Shown here piece by piece: positions 1 through 9,012 of a stretch of DNA of 64,000 nucleotides. The position numbers and the translations under genes are program-made. This DNA is from Planctomycetaceae bacterium. GTDB lineage: Bacteria > Planctomycetota > UBA1135 > GCA-002686595. Location of the stretch: contig WGMC01000010.1 in the NCBI GenBank assembly GCA_016125265.1, positions 100,137 to 164,136 of the forward strand, in the 5' to 3' direction. Position 1 is the first letter of the stretch. Every line of letters starts with the position of its first letter. The notes below the pieces were generated by a model, which saw nothing but the letters and a program-made list of their open reading frames with translations, was not told the DNA's origin and ran no database searches.

Positions 1-1833
1 GCAACGCTGCGTCTCGGCACGACCAACCTCCTGCATCCGACACGCGTGCTCCAGGCCACGCTCGCCCCCGACGGATCGTGGTTTGCGACGGGCGCCGAGG
101 ACGGCTGGGTGCGCATCTGGAAAGGCAGCGACGGCAGCCACGTGCGCGACCTGGATACGCGCGGATTCGGCGCCATCGTGGGACTGGCCGTGTCGCCGGA
201 TGGCACCCAGCTCGCCGTGGGCACGCGCCACCAATGCCTGCAGTTGTTCGACATGACGAGCGGTCGCCAGATCTTCGCGCGTCCGGAGACGGGTTCCGTG
301 CCCGTTTGGCACCCGGACGGCAACCTGACCGTCGGCGAGTACGGCCCGCTCGTGCGTGTGGTCGACCCCAAGTCGGCCGCTGTGCTCGAGGAGGTGAACC
401 ACGACCCGTTCACCGTCGAGGAGATCCTGGTCTCGCCCTGCCAGCGTTTCCTCGCCGTGCGCTCCTTGAACCGGGCGAAGCTGCTGCGGCGCGGCGGCAC
501 CGAGGATCAGGACCGCTCCGCGGTGTTCGTGCGGGACGCCCGCTCCCTCGAGCTGATCGCGGCCATCCCCTTCGCGGATGCCAGCGCGCTGGCGATGGTG
601 TTCTCGGGCGACGGTTCGCGCCTCTACATCGGCGACGACCTCGGTCGGGTGGACCAGTACGACACGGTGAACCGCAAGGAACTCACCGTTGCCGCCGGCG
701 ACCAGGAGGGCATCTTCGCCATGGCGATCGACGCCGACAACAAGACCCTCTCCCTGGCCCGCCTCGGCGGCGAAGTCGATCGATTGGACTGCGCGACGAT
801 GGAGCGCACCGACACATGGCGCCGTGGCCGCCTCCCGTACGACCGCCTCTTGACCCGCGCACAAGATGGCGCGCTCCTCTGCCTGACCGCCGGTGTGGTG
901 GAACTGCGCCGCCCCGAGGACGGCACTCCCGTACTGGCCCCTGCGCGCCACGTGAACGTCGTGACTTCCCTGGCCTACTCGCCGGACGGCCAGTGGATCG
1001 CAAGCGCGGGTCACGACAGCACCGTGCGCCTGTGGCGCGCGGCCACGGGCGAGCCGCAGGGCGACCCCCTGTTCCACGGCGGCTGGATCTTCGACCTCGT
1101 GTGGTTGCCCCCGGGTTCGGGCGGCGCGTCGCTCGCGAGTGCGTGCCGCGACGGCGGTGTGTACCTCTGGACGTTGGGCGCGGAGCCGAGCGCCGAACGG
1201 CTCGAGACGGGTCCGCTCGCGGTGACGTCCATCGACGTGGATCCGAGCGGCCGTTGGCTCGCGGCCGGCATTGCGGACGGCAACGCCCTCGTGCTGGCGG
1301 TGAACACCGGCGAGCGCACCGAAGTTGGCGCGACGGCCCACGGAAGTTTCCAGAGCCTCGGCGGCTTGGAACCCGCCGCGCGGTTCGCCGGCTCGGTGTC
1401 ACGCGGCGTGATCGCCGGTGCGGACCTGCGTCTCTACGACTTCCAGAAGATGGAGGAGCTCTCCTCCCTCGGCGAGTTCGGCGTGCCCGTGCGCCGCATG
1501 GACGTCAGCGAGGACGGCCGCCTGGTTGCGGTGGGTTTGGCCGACGGTGTCGTGCGTGTGCTCGAACTCGAAGGTGGCAAACGCCGTCCGCCGTTCCTGG
1601 GCCAGCACGGTCGCATCAACGGCATCGCGCTGTCGCCGGACGGCCGCAGGGTGGCCGCGGTTTCCGAGTTCGACGACCAGATCCTGGTGTGGGATACGGC
1701 GACCTCGAAGGAGGTCGCGCGCTTCTCCGGCCAGGGTGCCCCGCTGAGTTCGATCGCGTTCTCCCCCGACGGGAAGAACATCGCGACGGGTGCGTTCGAC
1801 GGCACGATCCTGACCTGGCGCCTCGAGGAGTAA
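1..1833 (+). CDS. WD40-repeat beta-propeller protein, cut at left edge
   Basis: The reading frame is open from base 1 without a stop, so the gene begins outside the window; a GTG at 46 is available but unlikely to be the true start. The visible 610 residues carry many WD40-type blades, seen as repeated SPDG turns each followed about 25 residues later by W or a small residue in the d-strand (for example LAYSPDGQWIASAGHDSTVRLW and IAFSPDGKNIATGAFDGTILTW endings). Such proteins are scaffolds for protein-protein contacts; in planctomycetes they are often the C-terminal part of serine/threonine kinases. No kinase domain is visible here because the N-terminus is missing, so the role is open. The last blade ends only a few residues before the stop, so the C-terminus is complete. 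Confidence 0.85.
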   Translation, partial: ATLRLGTTNLLHPTRVLQATLAPDGSWFATGAEDGWVRIWKGSDGSHVRDLDTRGFGAIVGLAVSPDGTQLAVGTRHQCLQLFDMTSGRQIFARPETGSVPVWHPDGNLTVGEYGPLVRVVDPKSAAVLEEVNHDPFTVEEILVSPCQRFLAVRSLNRAKLLRRGGTEDQDRSAVFVRDARSLELIAAIPFADASALAMVFSGDGSRLYIGDDLGRVDQYDTVNRKELTVAAGDQEGIFAMAIDADNKTLSLARLGGEVDRLDCATMERTDTWRRGRLPYDRLLTRAQDGALLCLTAGVVELRRPEDGTPVLAPARHVNVVTSLAYSPDGQWIASAGHDSTVRLWRAATGEPQGDPLFHGGWIFDLVWLPPGSGGASLASACRDGGVYLWTLGAEPSAERLETGPLAVTSIDVDPSGRWLAAGIADGNALVLAVNTGERTEVGATAHGSFQSLGGLEPAARFAGSVSRGVIAGADLRLYDFQKMEELSSLGEFGVPVRRMDVSEDGRLVAVGLADGVVRVLELEGGKRRPPFLGQHGRINGIALSPDGRRVAAVSEFDDQILVWDTATSKEVARFSGQGAPLSSIAFSPDGKNIATGAFDGTILTWRLEE

Positions 1834-1890
1834 CTGGGCCACCAATCGGCACGGCCGAAGGTCCTCGCCGCCCACGCGCCGCCCGAGGAG

Positions 1891-1920
1891 TTGGAGATCC
1901 GGACCCGAATGTCCTAAGCT
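1891..1920 (+). promoter_or_regulatory. Candidate promoter of the Rrf2-type regulator gene
   Basis: TTGGAG at 1891-1896 and TAAGCT at 1915-1920 are separated by 18 bases and end 23 bases before the ATG at 1944. The -10 box fits the TAnnnT form seen upstream of many genes in the window. Inferred from pattern only. Confidence 0.45.
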
Positions 1921-1943
1921 CGGCCAGCCGGAGTTCCCCCGCC

Positions 1944-2414
1944 ATGCTGACCCAAACGGCTGAATACGCCCTGCGCGCCGCGGTTCTCCTCGCCCAGGAC
2001 CCGACCCAGTTCGTCCCGGCGGCCACACTCGCCGCCGCGGCCGGGGTGCCGCCGCCCTACCTCTCGAAGCTCCTCGGTGCGCTGGCGCGGGCCGGCCTGG
2101 TGGAGGCGCGCCGCGGCCCCGGAGGCGGCGCGCGCCTCGCCTTCGATCCCGAGAGCCTCTCGGCGCTGGACGTGGTGGAAGCCGTGGAGCCGCTCGCGCG
2201 CATTCGCGAGTGCCCCCTGGGGCGCGCCGAACATGGCACACGCCTGTGCGCGCTGCACCGGCGACTCGACGAGGCCGCAGCGGCGAACCAGGCGGCGCTT
2301 GCGTCGACCACCCTGGCGTCCCTCGTGGAACGCGGCGGGCCGCGCGGTTCGTGCCGATTCCCGCTGGCGGCGCGCAACCCCGCCGCCGAACCCGCGCGTC
2401 CGCACGGGGCCTGA
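1944..2414 (+). CDS. Rrf2-family transcriptional regulator
   Basis: A 156-aa protein beginning MLTQTAEYALRAAVLLA, the hallmark N-terminus of Rrf2 winged-helix regulators (IscR, NsrR, BadM relatives). Residues 24-65 form the helix-turn-helix and wing (VPPPYLSKLLGAL, then a GPGGGARL wing). Rrf2 sensors usually ligate an Fe-S cluster with three cysteines in the middle of the protein; here the region keeps C90 and C102, with H105 nearby, but lacks the central cysteine; another Cys lies at 137. It may bind an altered cluster or sense something else. The gene directly precedes the peptide-cytochrome-VWA unit on the same strand, so local control of that unit is a reasonable inference. Confidence 0.85.
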   Translation: MLTQTAEYALRAAVLLAQDPTQFVPAATLAAAAGVPPPYLSKLLGALARAGLVEARRGPGGGARLAFDPESLSALDVVEAVEPLARIRECPLGRAEHGTRLCALHRRLDEAAAANQAALASTTLASLVERGGPRGSCRFPLAARNPAAEPARPHGA

Positions 2415-2453
2415 ATCCCCGCGGCACCGATCGTGGCGCCGCTCCGCCCGTCG

Positions 2454-2459
2454 TAGGAT
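2454..2459 (+). promoter_or_regulatory. -10-like box TAGGAT for the small peptide operon
   Basis: TAGGAT ends 7 bases before the ATG at 2466. If used, transcription would begin at or next to the start codon, giving a leaderless mRNA. No clear -35 is visible. Confidence 0.4.
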
Positions 2460-2465
2460 GGGCCC

Positions 2466-2681
2466 ATGAGCGCAGCAGACGATCGCAGGCGTCAGGCGGA
2501 CGGCACGTCGCACACACGATCCCAAGGGGATTCCGCGACCAGCGGCGGGGCCTCCCAGCCCACCGGGCAGGCGGAGGCGGACGCGGCGGCCCAGGACGGG
2601 GGCCTGGGCGGACTCGACCTCTCGATCGAGATCGTCGAGGAACGCATCAGCCCCGGCGAAACCAACGTCTTCGACAAGTGA
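2466..2681 (+). CDS. Small acidic peptide of unknown function (71 aa)
   Basis: A short ORF with ATG start just after a TAGGAT box. Residues 1-45 are polar and low in complexity (Q, S, T, G, A, D). Residues 46-71 look ordered and acidic: GGLGGLDLSIEIVEER followed by ISPGETNVFDK. There is no cysteine, no signal peptide and no membrane segment. Its stop codon overlaps the GTG of the cytochrome gene (GTGA), which argues that it is translated and acts with its neighbour. The layout, a disordered front and a conserved-looking tail of about 25 residues, could be a short adaptor or a precursor peptide, but I recognise no family. The existence of the gene rests on the overlap and position. Confidence 0.5.
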   Translation: MSAADDRRRQADGTSHTRSQGDSATSGGASQPTGQAEADAAAQDGGLGGLDLSIEIVEERISPGETNVFDK

Positions 2682-3850
2682 CCGCCGCGGGGCCCGAACG
2701 TCGCGCGGCGGATGCCCCGGACCTCCCGCCCGCGGCCTTGGCGGCGCTGGGCGTCGGCCTGGTTGCGGTGCTCGGCGCCCTCGCGCTGACCTTCGGCTCG
2801 TTCGGGCTCGGCACCAAAAACCGCGGCGCCAGCGCGGACAACGTGCACCCCGCCGCGGATCCGGGGGTATGGACCGAGGTGATCGCCCCGGACACACCCT
2901 TCCGTTTCCCCCACCAGCTCCCCGTCGCGGACGGGCGCACGCAGGTCCTGCCGCGGGCCGACGAACTCGCGGGGGCCTGCCAAGTGTGCCACGACACGAT
3001 CGCGGCCGAGTGGTCCCGCAGCCAACACGCGCTCGCGTGGGTGGACGAGCACTTCCAGGCGTCGCTCGCCGAAAGGCGCCGCCCCGAAGCCTGTTACGGC
3101 TGCCACGCGCCGGAACCCCTGCACGGCGCCGGCCGGCGCTTTGGCAGCGCGCCCTACGTCCGCGACGCGGCGGTCGAGGAATGGCACTTCGGTGTGTCGT
3201 GCGCGACGTGCCACTTGGGGCCCGACGGAACCACATGGCTCGGCCCCAGCGCGGACGCGGCCGCTCCCCATCCAGCGGCCCAGGGGGAGAGTTTCGTCGG
3301 CGTCGCTTCGAACCGCCTCTGCATCGACTGCCACCGAACGGACGTCGGGCCGGTGCTCGGGATCGCCAAGGAGTACGAGCGCTCGGACTTCGCCGCGCGC
3401 GGCATCGGCTGCGTGCAGTGCCACTTCGCGCCGACGGAGCGCCCTTCGGCCGCCGGCGCCGCGGTCCGAAGCGGCCGCAGCCACGAGTTGCTCGGGCCGC
3501 GCCACAGCGACTTCCTGGCGCAGGCGTTTGCGCTGGAGGCGACGCGCCGCGAGGACGGAACCGTCGGCCTCGCGGTCACCAACCGCGCGGGCCATCGGGT
3601 GCCCGGGTTGGTCGGGCGCGAGCTGCGGTTCGCGGTGCGGCTCCTCAATGCAACGGGCGCGGAGACAGTGCGCACCGCGTTCCAGTTCGATGCGGAAAAC
3701 ACCCTCGCGCTGGGCGAAACGCGCGAGTTCGAGCTCGGGGGTTCGGGCGCGATCGTGCACGTCGTCGGCGAACACGCGGCGCCGGGGCTCGCGGAGCCGG
3801 TGCGCTTCTTGGAGCTGCGACTCGAAGTTGCTGCGGGGGTCGGCCGTTGA
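2678..3850 (+). CDS. Membrane-anchored pentahaem cytochrome c
   Basis: The GTG at 2678 overlaps the previous stop and gives 390 residues. A hydrophobic segment at about residues 18-45 should anchor or export the protein, leaving the rest outside the cytoplasmic membrane. Five CxxCH haem c sites are present: CQVCH 101-105, CYGCH 139-143, CATCH 175-179, CIDCH 215-219 and CVQCH 245-249. The arrangement resembles the cytochrome c554/NrfA-like multihaem fold used in electron transfer. The C-terminal 130 residues carry no haem site and are beta-rich. The next gene starts inside its stop (TTGA), so the two are probably co-translated. The redox partner and substrate cannot be told from sequence. Confidence 0.87.
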   Translation: MTAAGPERRAADAPDLPPAALAALGVGLVAVLGALALTFGSFGLGTKNRGASADNVHPAADPGVWTEVIAPDTPFRFPHQLPVADGRTQVLPRADELAGACQVCHDTIAAEWSRSQHALAWVDEHFQASLAERRRPEACYGCHAPEPLHGAGRRFGSAPYVRDAAVEEWHFGVSCATCHLGPDGTTWLGPSADAAAPHPAAQGESFVGVASNRLCIDCHRTDVGPVLGIAKEYERSDFAARGIGCVQCHFAPTERPSAAGAAVRSGRSHELLGPRHSDFLAQAFALEATRREDGTVGLAVTNRAGHRVPGLVGRELRFAVRLLNATGAETVRTAFQFDAENTLALGETREFELGGSGAIVHVVGEHAAPGLAEPVRFLELRLEVAAGVGR

Positions 3851-5544
3851 GGGAGGCGCCACGCGCGCTCCAGCTCGTCGCGGCCGCCGCGGCGCTGCTC
3901 TGTTCCGCGGCGGCCGGCGACGCGGCGCCCTTGCGACCCGCGCCGTCCGCTCCGGCTGCCGCCCAGTGGGCCGTCGAAGGCGATCTGCGGCGCCTCGAAC
4001 GCACCGTCCGGGAACACGCGCGCGGCGCGTCGGTGGACACGGCGGAACTGCGCGAGCGGCTGGCCGCACTGCGCTTCTTGGAGGGCCCCCTCGCGCGGCG
4101 GCTCGAGACGTCGCTCTGCACCATGGTCGGCGCCGCCCACGCGCGCGGAAGCGACGCGGACGAAGTGCGCCTCCTCGCGCTTCTCCGCGAGGTCCTGCAC
4201 AGTCGCCTCGTCGGTCCCGATGGGGCGGCCGCGCGGCAACACCTGGAGCGCGGGATCCTGCTCCGGCCCCTGACAGAGCCGAGCGAAGCCCGAGCGGGCG
4301 CCGCTCTTGTCCTGGCGCCGGTGGGGAAACCGGATCCACGGCCCGTCTTCGCCGAGGACAGCACGCGCACGAGCCTCCTGGCCGCCACCGGGGACCCGGA
4401 CCCCGAAGTCGCGGGCCTGGCACTCGACGCGCTGGTCGGCGAACCCACGGCCCGCCTGTCCCTCGCCCGGGCCGCCTTGGCGGAGCTCCGCGCCTCCCGG
4501 CAGCCGGCACCCCGCCCGTTCGGCAGTTCCCCGGAGCCTCCGCCCACCCGGGCCCTGGAGCGCCTGGCCCGCCACGAGGCCATCGAACGGGCCGCAGCCC
4601 AGACCCGGGAAGGGGTCCCGGCGCCCCTGGAGGCGCCCGAGGCTGAGGCCATCCACGCCGCCCTGGCCGCCGCCTGGCTCCAGGGGGAGTGGCGCCAGGC
4701 GTCGGCCGCGGTGCGCTCCGCCACGGTCGTGCCCGCGCTGAGGGCCGCGGGGCCCCTCGTCGAGGCCCTCGACGTGTGGAACCGCCGTTCCCTGGTCGCG
4801 CCTCGGGGGGGCGGTCCGACCACGGGGGCCGTCCGGGTCCAGGGGGAGATCGTCGCGGTGCTCGAGCTCCATGCGGGCGTCGCGCTGGGCCCGGGCCCGG
4901 CGCGCTGGCGCAGTTGGCTCGCGGCGCTGGGGCGCGGCGAGACGGCGCTCGTCGGCACCGACCCCGACGCGACCAGGGCCGAGTTCTTCGGGCTGCCCCT
5001 GCAATCGGGCGCGGTGGCCTTCCTCCTCGACGCCTCGGGCAGCATGGCGTCGCCGATGGTGGCCGGCGGATCGGCGCCCACAACCGCGGGCACGAGCCGC
5101 TTCCGGGCGGCCCAGCGGGAGCTGCTCGCGGCCCTCGCGCGCAGTCCGGAACCGATCTGGTTCGAGGTGGTGCTTTTCGAGTCCTCCGCGCGGCGCTATG
5201 CCGCGGAACCGCGCCTCGGAACGCCCGAGGAGCGCGAGCGACTCGCCGCGTGGCTCGCCAAACAGGAGCCGGGGGGCGCCACACGGCTCGGCGAGGGCCT
5301 CTCCGCGCTTTGGCCCCCCCAGCCGGGCACCCTGCGCCTCGCCACTTCGCCGTGCGACACGGTGGTGGTCCTCTGCGACGGCGCGACCGTCGAGGATGGG
5401 GCCGACGCGTCCGCATTCCTCGCCCGGGGACCGGGTGAGGACCGGGTCCGTTTCCACGCCCTACAGATCGGAATGGGCCCCGCGGACGCAATCGAAACCC
5501 TCGCGCGGGAGAGCGGGGGTCTGTTCCTGCGCATCGCTCAATAG
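3847..5544 (+). CDS. Secreted von Willebrand factor A domain protein
   Basis: A TTG at 3847 overlaps the cytochrome stop and gives 565 residues that begin with a signal-peptide-like stretch (REAPRALQLVAAAAALL, then an AAAGDA cleavage region). Residues 20-385 are alpha-rich and Ala/Arg/Leu-rich with no motif I recognise. The C-terminal part is a VWA domain: the metal-ion-dependent adhesion site motif DASGS at residues 395-399 follows a hydrophobic strand (VAFLL), and VVVLCDG and FHALQIGM supply later core strands. VWA domains bind ligands through a divalent metal. Coupling to the five-haem cytochrome suggests a shared extracytoplasmic job. Alternative upstream starts would read into the cytochrome gene. 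Confidence 0.8.
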   Translation: MREAPRALQLVAAAAALLCSAAAGDAAPLRPAPSAPAAAQWAVEGDLRRLERTVREHARGASVDTAELRERLAALRFLEGPLARRLETSLCTMVGAAHARGSDADEVRLLALLREVLHSRLVGPDGAAARQHLERGILLRPLTEPSEARAGAALVLAPVGKPDPRPVFAEDSTRTSLLAATGDPDPEVAGLALDALVGEPTARLSLARAALAELRASRQPAPRPFGSSPEPPPTRALERLARHEAIERAAAQTREGVPAPLEAPEAEAIHAALAAAWLQGEWRQASAAVRSATVVPALRAAGPLVEALDVWNRRSLVAPRGGGPTTGAVRVQGEIVAVLELHAGVALGPGPARWRSWLAALGRGETALVGTDPDATRAEFFGLPLQSGAVAFLLDASGSMASPMVAGGSAPTTAGTSRFRAAQRELLAALARSPEPIWFEVVLFESSARRYAAEPRLGTPEERERLAAWLAKQEPGGATRLGEGLSALWPPQPGTLRLATSPCDTVVVLCDGATVEDGADASAFLARGPGEDRVRFHALQIGMGPADAIETLARESGGLFLRIAQ

Positions 5545-6081
5545 CGGGCGCAGTCCCGCGGACGTCGGAGTCGCCTGCGACGCACCCGATCCCGCGGGCC
5601 CAATCCGCGGAGCGGTCTCGCCGGGGGGGCGAAGTTCCGCCTCGATCCTTCCAGCCAAGGGGGGGCCGGCGCTACCTTCTTCGCGCCTTCGGGACCGCGG
5701 TCCGAACTCCCGCGCGCGAGACATGCTCGCGCTCGGGCCCGACTGCCGCAGCTCCCGTTCGCGCCCCGTCGTCCCCGCGACGGAACCCCGGGTTCGCTCG
5801 GGTCACGCACGTCCCCCCGCGCTAGCGGTGCCCCGCCGGGGCACCACCCCCCGAATCGAGCGATCCGCGCCGCGGACCGCTGCGGCGACACACCGTCGTC
5901 GCTCCGCCCGCGCGGCGGCATCGGAGGACTCGCACGGGCCTTTGCGGACCCGCGCGCGCCCCAAGGGCACCATGCCGGGGCTGACACCCCTCATCGCCGC
6001 AGCACTCACCGATCGCCGCAGCATTCCCGGACAGCCGCACCACTCCCGCACCGCCGCAAAGCCGCGCCGCGCTTTCGCCCC
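5545..6081 (+). other. Gene-free stretch upstream of nuoA
   Basis: This 537-base gap has no credible gene; open frames across it are low-complexity Arg/Ala/Pro strings typical of GC-rich shadows. A TACCTT box at 5673-5678 fits the local -10 form and would give nuoA a leader of about 400 bases, but no -35 stands out. Short GC-rich inverted repeats occur without a clear terminator. Confidence 0.5.
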
Positions 6082-6459
6082 ATGCTCGAACAGTACGCAC
6101 CGATCCTGATGTTGCTCGCGGCCGTGATGGGCTTCGCGCTCTTCAACATCGGACTCTCCGAACTCGTGGGCCGCCGGCGCCGCGCGGTCGGCAAGGAGGC
6201 CGCCTACGAGTGCGGCATGGGCAGCTACGGCACCAACGCACGCCTGCGCCTTTCGATCCACTTCTACCTCGTCGCGGTGCTCTTCATCCTGTTCGACGTG
6301 GAGGTGCTTTTGCTCGTGCCCTGGGCCGTGGCGGCGAAGGGTTTTGGTGAGGCGGGTGTGGGGATGCACGTGTTCGGCTGCGTGGCCGCATTCCTCATCG
6401 TGCTCGAGGTCGGCCTGGCCTACGTGTGGGCCAAAGGAGGACTCACATGGGATCGCTGA
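6082..6459 (+). CDS. nuoA: NADH-quinone oxidoreductase subunit A
   Basis: A 125-aa membrane protein, the usual NuoA length, with three hydrophobic segments (about 6-28, 70-92 and 98-120). It keeps the family loop [15 protein letters not shown] and the acidic [15 protein letters not shown] helix. NuoA sits at the junction of the membrane arm and the quinone-binding module of complex I. It is the first of fourteen nuo genes in canonical order; nuoB begins before its stop (13-base overlap), so translation is probably coupled. Confidence 0.97.
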   Translation: MLEQYAPILMLLAAVMGFALFNIGLSELVGRRRRAVGKEAAYECGMGSYGTNARLRLSIHFYLVAVLFILFDVEVLLLVPWAVAAKGFGEAGVGMHVFGCVAAFLIVLEVGLAYVWAKGGLTWDR

Positions 6460-7199
6460 AACAAGACGCCCACACGGGCGAGCTGGGCCCGGTCGATGGT
6501 GCGGATCGGAACACGGCTGGCGCGCTGCGCCCGCTCGTGGGAGACCGCACTTCCGCTTCCCCGCTTTCCGCGGCGGACGATTCGGGCAACGGCTTCATGG
6601 CCACGTCCCTCGACTTCGTCGTGAACTGGGGCCGCAAGAACAGCCTTTGGCCGATGCCGCTCGGTCTCTCGTGCTGCGGCATCGAGTTGATGGCGATGAT
6701 CGGGCCGAAGTTCGACTTGGCGCGTTTCGGCGCCGAGGCCGCGCGCTTCACACCGCGCCAGTGCGACCTGCTGGTGGTCGCCGGCACGCTGACCTGGAAG
6801 ATGGCGCGGGCCTGCCGCCAGATCTACGACCAGATGCCCGATCCCAAGTGGGTCATCGCCATGGGAGTGTGCTCGTCCTCGGGCGGCATGTACGACTCCT
6901 ACGCGGTGGTGCAGGGTGTGGATTCGATCCTGCCCGTCGACGTGTACGTCCCGGGCTGCCCGCCGCGCCCGGACGCGGTGATCGACGGCATCCTGAAGTT
7001 GCAGAAGAAGATCGAACGAGAGCACCCCCACCGCCGTGTGTTGCGGGTGCCGGACGTCGTCGAAGTGCGCGGCCACGAGCAGTGGTACCGCGCGCCGAAC
7101 GCGGCTGTCGCCGCGAAGCCGCACACCAGCTCGACCCACGAGAAAACGACGTACTTCGTCGGCCGCGATGCCGCCGCACCGAAGGAGCAGAAGCGATGA
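6447..7199 (+). CDS. nuoB: NADH-quinone oxidoreductase subunit B
   Basis: The ATG at 6447 is preceded by AAAGGAGG at 6433-6440, one of the few strong ribosome sites in the window, and gives 250 residues. NuoB ligates the terminal [4Fe-4S] cluster N2 that reduces quinone. The ligand motifs are present: LSCCGIEL near residue 75, [13 protein letters not shown] near 140 and VPGCPPRP near 170. The N-terminal 45 residues before [20 protein letters not shown] are a polar extension that is longer than in many NuoB proteins. The stop overlaps the nuoC start (ATGA). Confidence 0.97.
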   Translation: MGSLKQDAHTGELGPVDGADRNTAGALRPLVGDRTSASPLSAADDSGNGFMATSLDFVVNWGRKNSLWPMPLGLSCCGIELMAMIGPKFDLARFGAEAARFTPRQCDLLVVAGTLTWKMARACRQIYDQMPDPKWVIAMGVCSSSGGMYDSYAVVQGVDSILPVDVYVPGCPPRPDAVIDGILKLQKKIEREHPHRRVLRVPDVVEVRGHEQWYRAPNAAVAAKPHTSSTHEKTTYFVGRDAAAPKEQKR

Positions 7200-7768
7200 G
7201 CTCCACCACCGATTCCGGCCGCCCGGCGACGTCGAAGTCGGGAGCCACCGCGGCGCGCGTCGCCGCGGCCCTCGAGGGGCTGAACGTCCGCACCGTGGAC
7301 GCCAGGGACGGCATGCACTCGCTCGTGGTCGAGCGCGGCGACCTCGCCGAGGTCCTCAACCGCCTGCAGAGCCGCGCGCAGTTCGAACAGGTGACCTTGA
7401 TCACCGGCGTCGACCACCTGCCCGCCCAGCCGCGCTTCGAGGTCGTGCACCAACTTTGGTCGCTCGTCCACCGCGACCGCGTGCGTCTCAAGACCTTCGT
7501 GACGTCCGAGGACGCGGTGGTGCCCACGGCCACGCACCTGTGGCCCGGGGCCGCCTTCATGGAGCGCGAGTGTTTCGACATGTTCGGCATCCGCTTCGAG
7601 GGCCACGAGAACCTGCGCAGACTGCTGATGCCCGAGGACTACGAGCACCACCCGCTGCGCAAGGAGTTCCCCCACCACGGCATCGAGCCGGACAAGCTCT
7701 ACCGTGCCTGGGAGAGAGAACGCCGCGATGAGTTCTTCGAGCGCCGCAGCGCGGAGGAAGCCCGTTGA
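7196..7768 (+). CDS. nuoC: NADH-quinone oxidoreductase subunit C
   Basis: A 190-aa protein starting at an ATG that overlaps the nuoB stop. It shows the 30-kDa subunit signature [20 protein letters not shown] and the C-terminal [16 protein letters not shown]. NuoC is a peripheral-arm structural subunit that packs against NuoB and NuoD. Here it is a separate gene, not fused to nuoD as in Escherichia coli. The first 30 residues are polar and probably flexible. The nuoD start overlaps its stop (TTGA). Confidence 0.97.
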   Translation: MSSTTDSGRPATSKSGATAARVAAALEGLNVRTVDARDGMHSLVVERGDLAEVLNRLQSRAQFEQVTLITGVDHLPAQPRFEVVHQLWSLVHRDRVRLKTFVTSEDAVVPTATHLWPGAAFMERECFDMFGIRFEGHENLRRLLMPEDYEHHPLRKEFPHHGIEPDKLYRAWERERRDEFFERRSAEEAR

Positions 7769-9012
7769 GCACCACCCGATCCCAAGTGTTCGAGTACGAA
7801 CGCGGCGCCGCCGCCCAGGAGTTGAAGGACGATCCCCTGCACGGGGAGGCCATGGTCCTCAACATGGGTCCGCAGCACCCCGCCACCCACGGCGTGCTGC
7901 GCTTGGTGGTGACCCTCGACGGCGAGACCATGCGCGACGTGGACGCCGACGTGGGGTACCTGCACCGCGGCAAGGAGAAGACCTGCGAGAGCCTCGGCTG
8001 GGCCAAGTTCTTCCCGCACACCGACCGGCTGGACTACGTGCAGCCCCTGGCGAACAACATCGCCTACGCGCTGTCGATCGAGAAGCTGGCCGGCATCCAA
8101 GTGCCGGAACGCGGCCAGATCCTGCGGGTCCTGCTGATGGAAGTGAGCCGCATCGCTGCGCACCTCATCTACCTCGGCACGACGTGCATCGACCTCGGCG
8201 CGATCACGATGTTCTTCGCGTGCTTCAAGGAGCGCGAGACCATCTACAACTTCCTCGATGCCTACACCGGGCACCGCATGAACAACACCTACGTCCGCAT
8301 CGGCGGGGTGTATGCGGACCTGGACGAGACGTCGACGGGCATCCTGCGCACTTGGTTGAAGGACTTCCCCCGCGCGGTGGACACCTTCGAGAAGTTCCTG
8401 ACCGGCAACCGGATCTGGTACGACCGCAACCGCAACATCGGCATCATCGATCGCCAGATGGCGCTCGATTGGAGCCTGAATGGCCCCAACCTGCGCGGTG
8501 CCGGCGTCGACGCGGACCTGCGCAAGCTCGAGCCCTACTCCGGCTACGAGCGCTACGACTTCGAAGTGCCCGTCGGCACGGTCGGCGACTGTTACGACCG
8601 CTACCTAGTGCGTGTGGAGGAGATGCGCCAGTCCGCACGCATCTGCGTGCAGGCCCTCGATCTCCTCGAAAAGACGAAGGGCGGTGAGTTCCTGTCCGAG
8701 GATCGCCGCTACGTGCTGCCGCCCAAGGGCGACGTGCACCGCTCGATGGAGGAACTGATCTTCCAGTTTAAGATCGTCACGGACCTGCGCCTGCCGAAGG
8801 GCGAGGCCTACGTGCCGATCGAGTCCAGCAAGGGCGAACTCGGTTTCTACCTGGTCAGCGACGGCACCGCGAAACCGCAGCGCTGCCACATCCGCGCCCC
8901 GGGCCTGATGAACGTGCAGGCCATCCCGATACTGTCCCGCGGGCGCTTGCTTTCGGACATGGTCTCCCTGATCGGCAGCCTGGACTTCGTGATGGGCGAG
9001 GTGGATCGCTGA
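7765..9012 (+). CDS. nuoD: NADH-quinone oxidoreductase subunit D
   Basis: A 415-aa protein with a TTG start overlapping the nuoC stop. It is the 49-kDa subunit that forms the quinone pocket with NuoB. Family motifs are clear: NMGPQHPATHGVLRL near residue 30, GYLHRGKEK near 65 and the C-terminal DFVMGEVDR expected of NuoD. Its length is normal. No better ATG lies upstream; an internal ATG further in would remove the conserved GPQHPATHG strand, so the TTG is preferred. The stop overlaps the nuoE ATG by one base. Confidence 0.97.
   Translation: MSTTRSQVFEYERGAAAQELKDDPLHGEAMVLNMGPQHPATHGVLRLVVTLDGETMRDVDADVGYLHRGKEKTCESLGWAKFFPHTDRLDYVQPLANNIAYALSIEKLAGIQVPERGQILRVLLMEVSRIAAHLIYLGTTCIDLGAITMFFACFKERETIYNFLDAYTGHRMNNTYVRIGGVYADLDETSTGILRTWLKDFPRAVDTFEKFLTGNRIWYDRNRNIGIIDRQMALDWSLNGPNLRGAGVDADLRKLEPYSGYERYDFEVPVGTVGDCYDRYLVRVEEMRQSARICVQALDLLEKTKGGEFLSEDRRYVLPPKGDVHRSMEELIFQFKIVTDLRLPKGEAYVPIESSKGELGFYLVSDGTAKPQRCHIRAPGLMNVQAIPILSRGRLLSDMVSLIGSLDFVMGEVDR

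Noticed and set aside
1843..1856. Short shared string ATCGGCACGGCC at about 1844, 42194 and 63750
   Set aside because: Twelve bases in GC-rich DNA can recur by chance, and I saw no extended likeness around the three sites.
2492..5491. Very long minus-strand open frame (999 codons) opposite the cytochrome and VWA genes
   Set aside because: Arg/Pro/Gly-rich translation with no domain; a normal shadow in GC-rich DNA with real genes on the other strand.
5723..6109. Possible small gene before nuoA
   Set aside because: Low-complexity Arg/Ala/Pro/Ser translation, no start signal, and it runs out of frame into nuoA.
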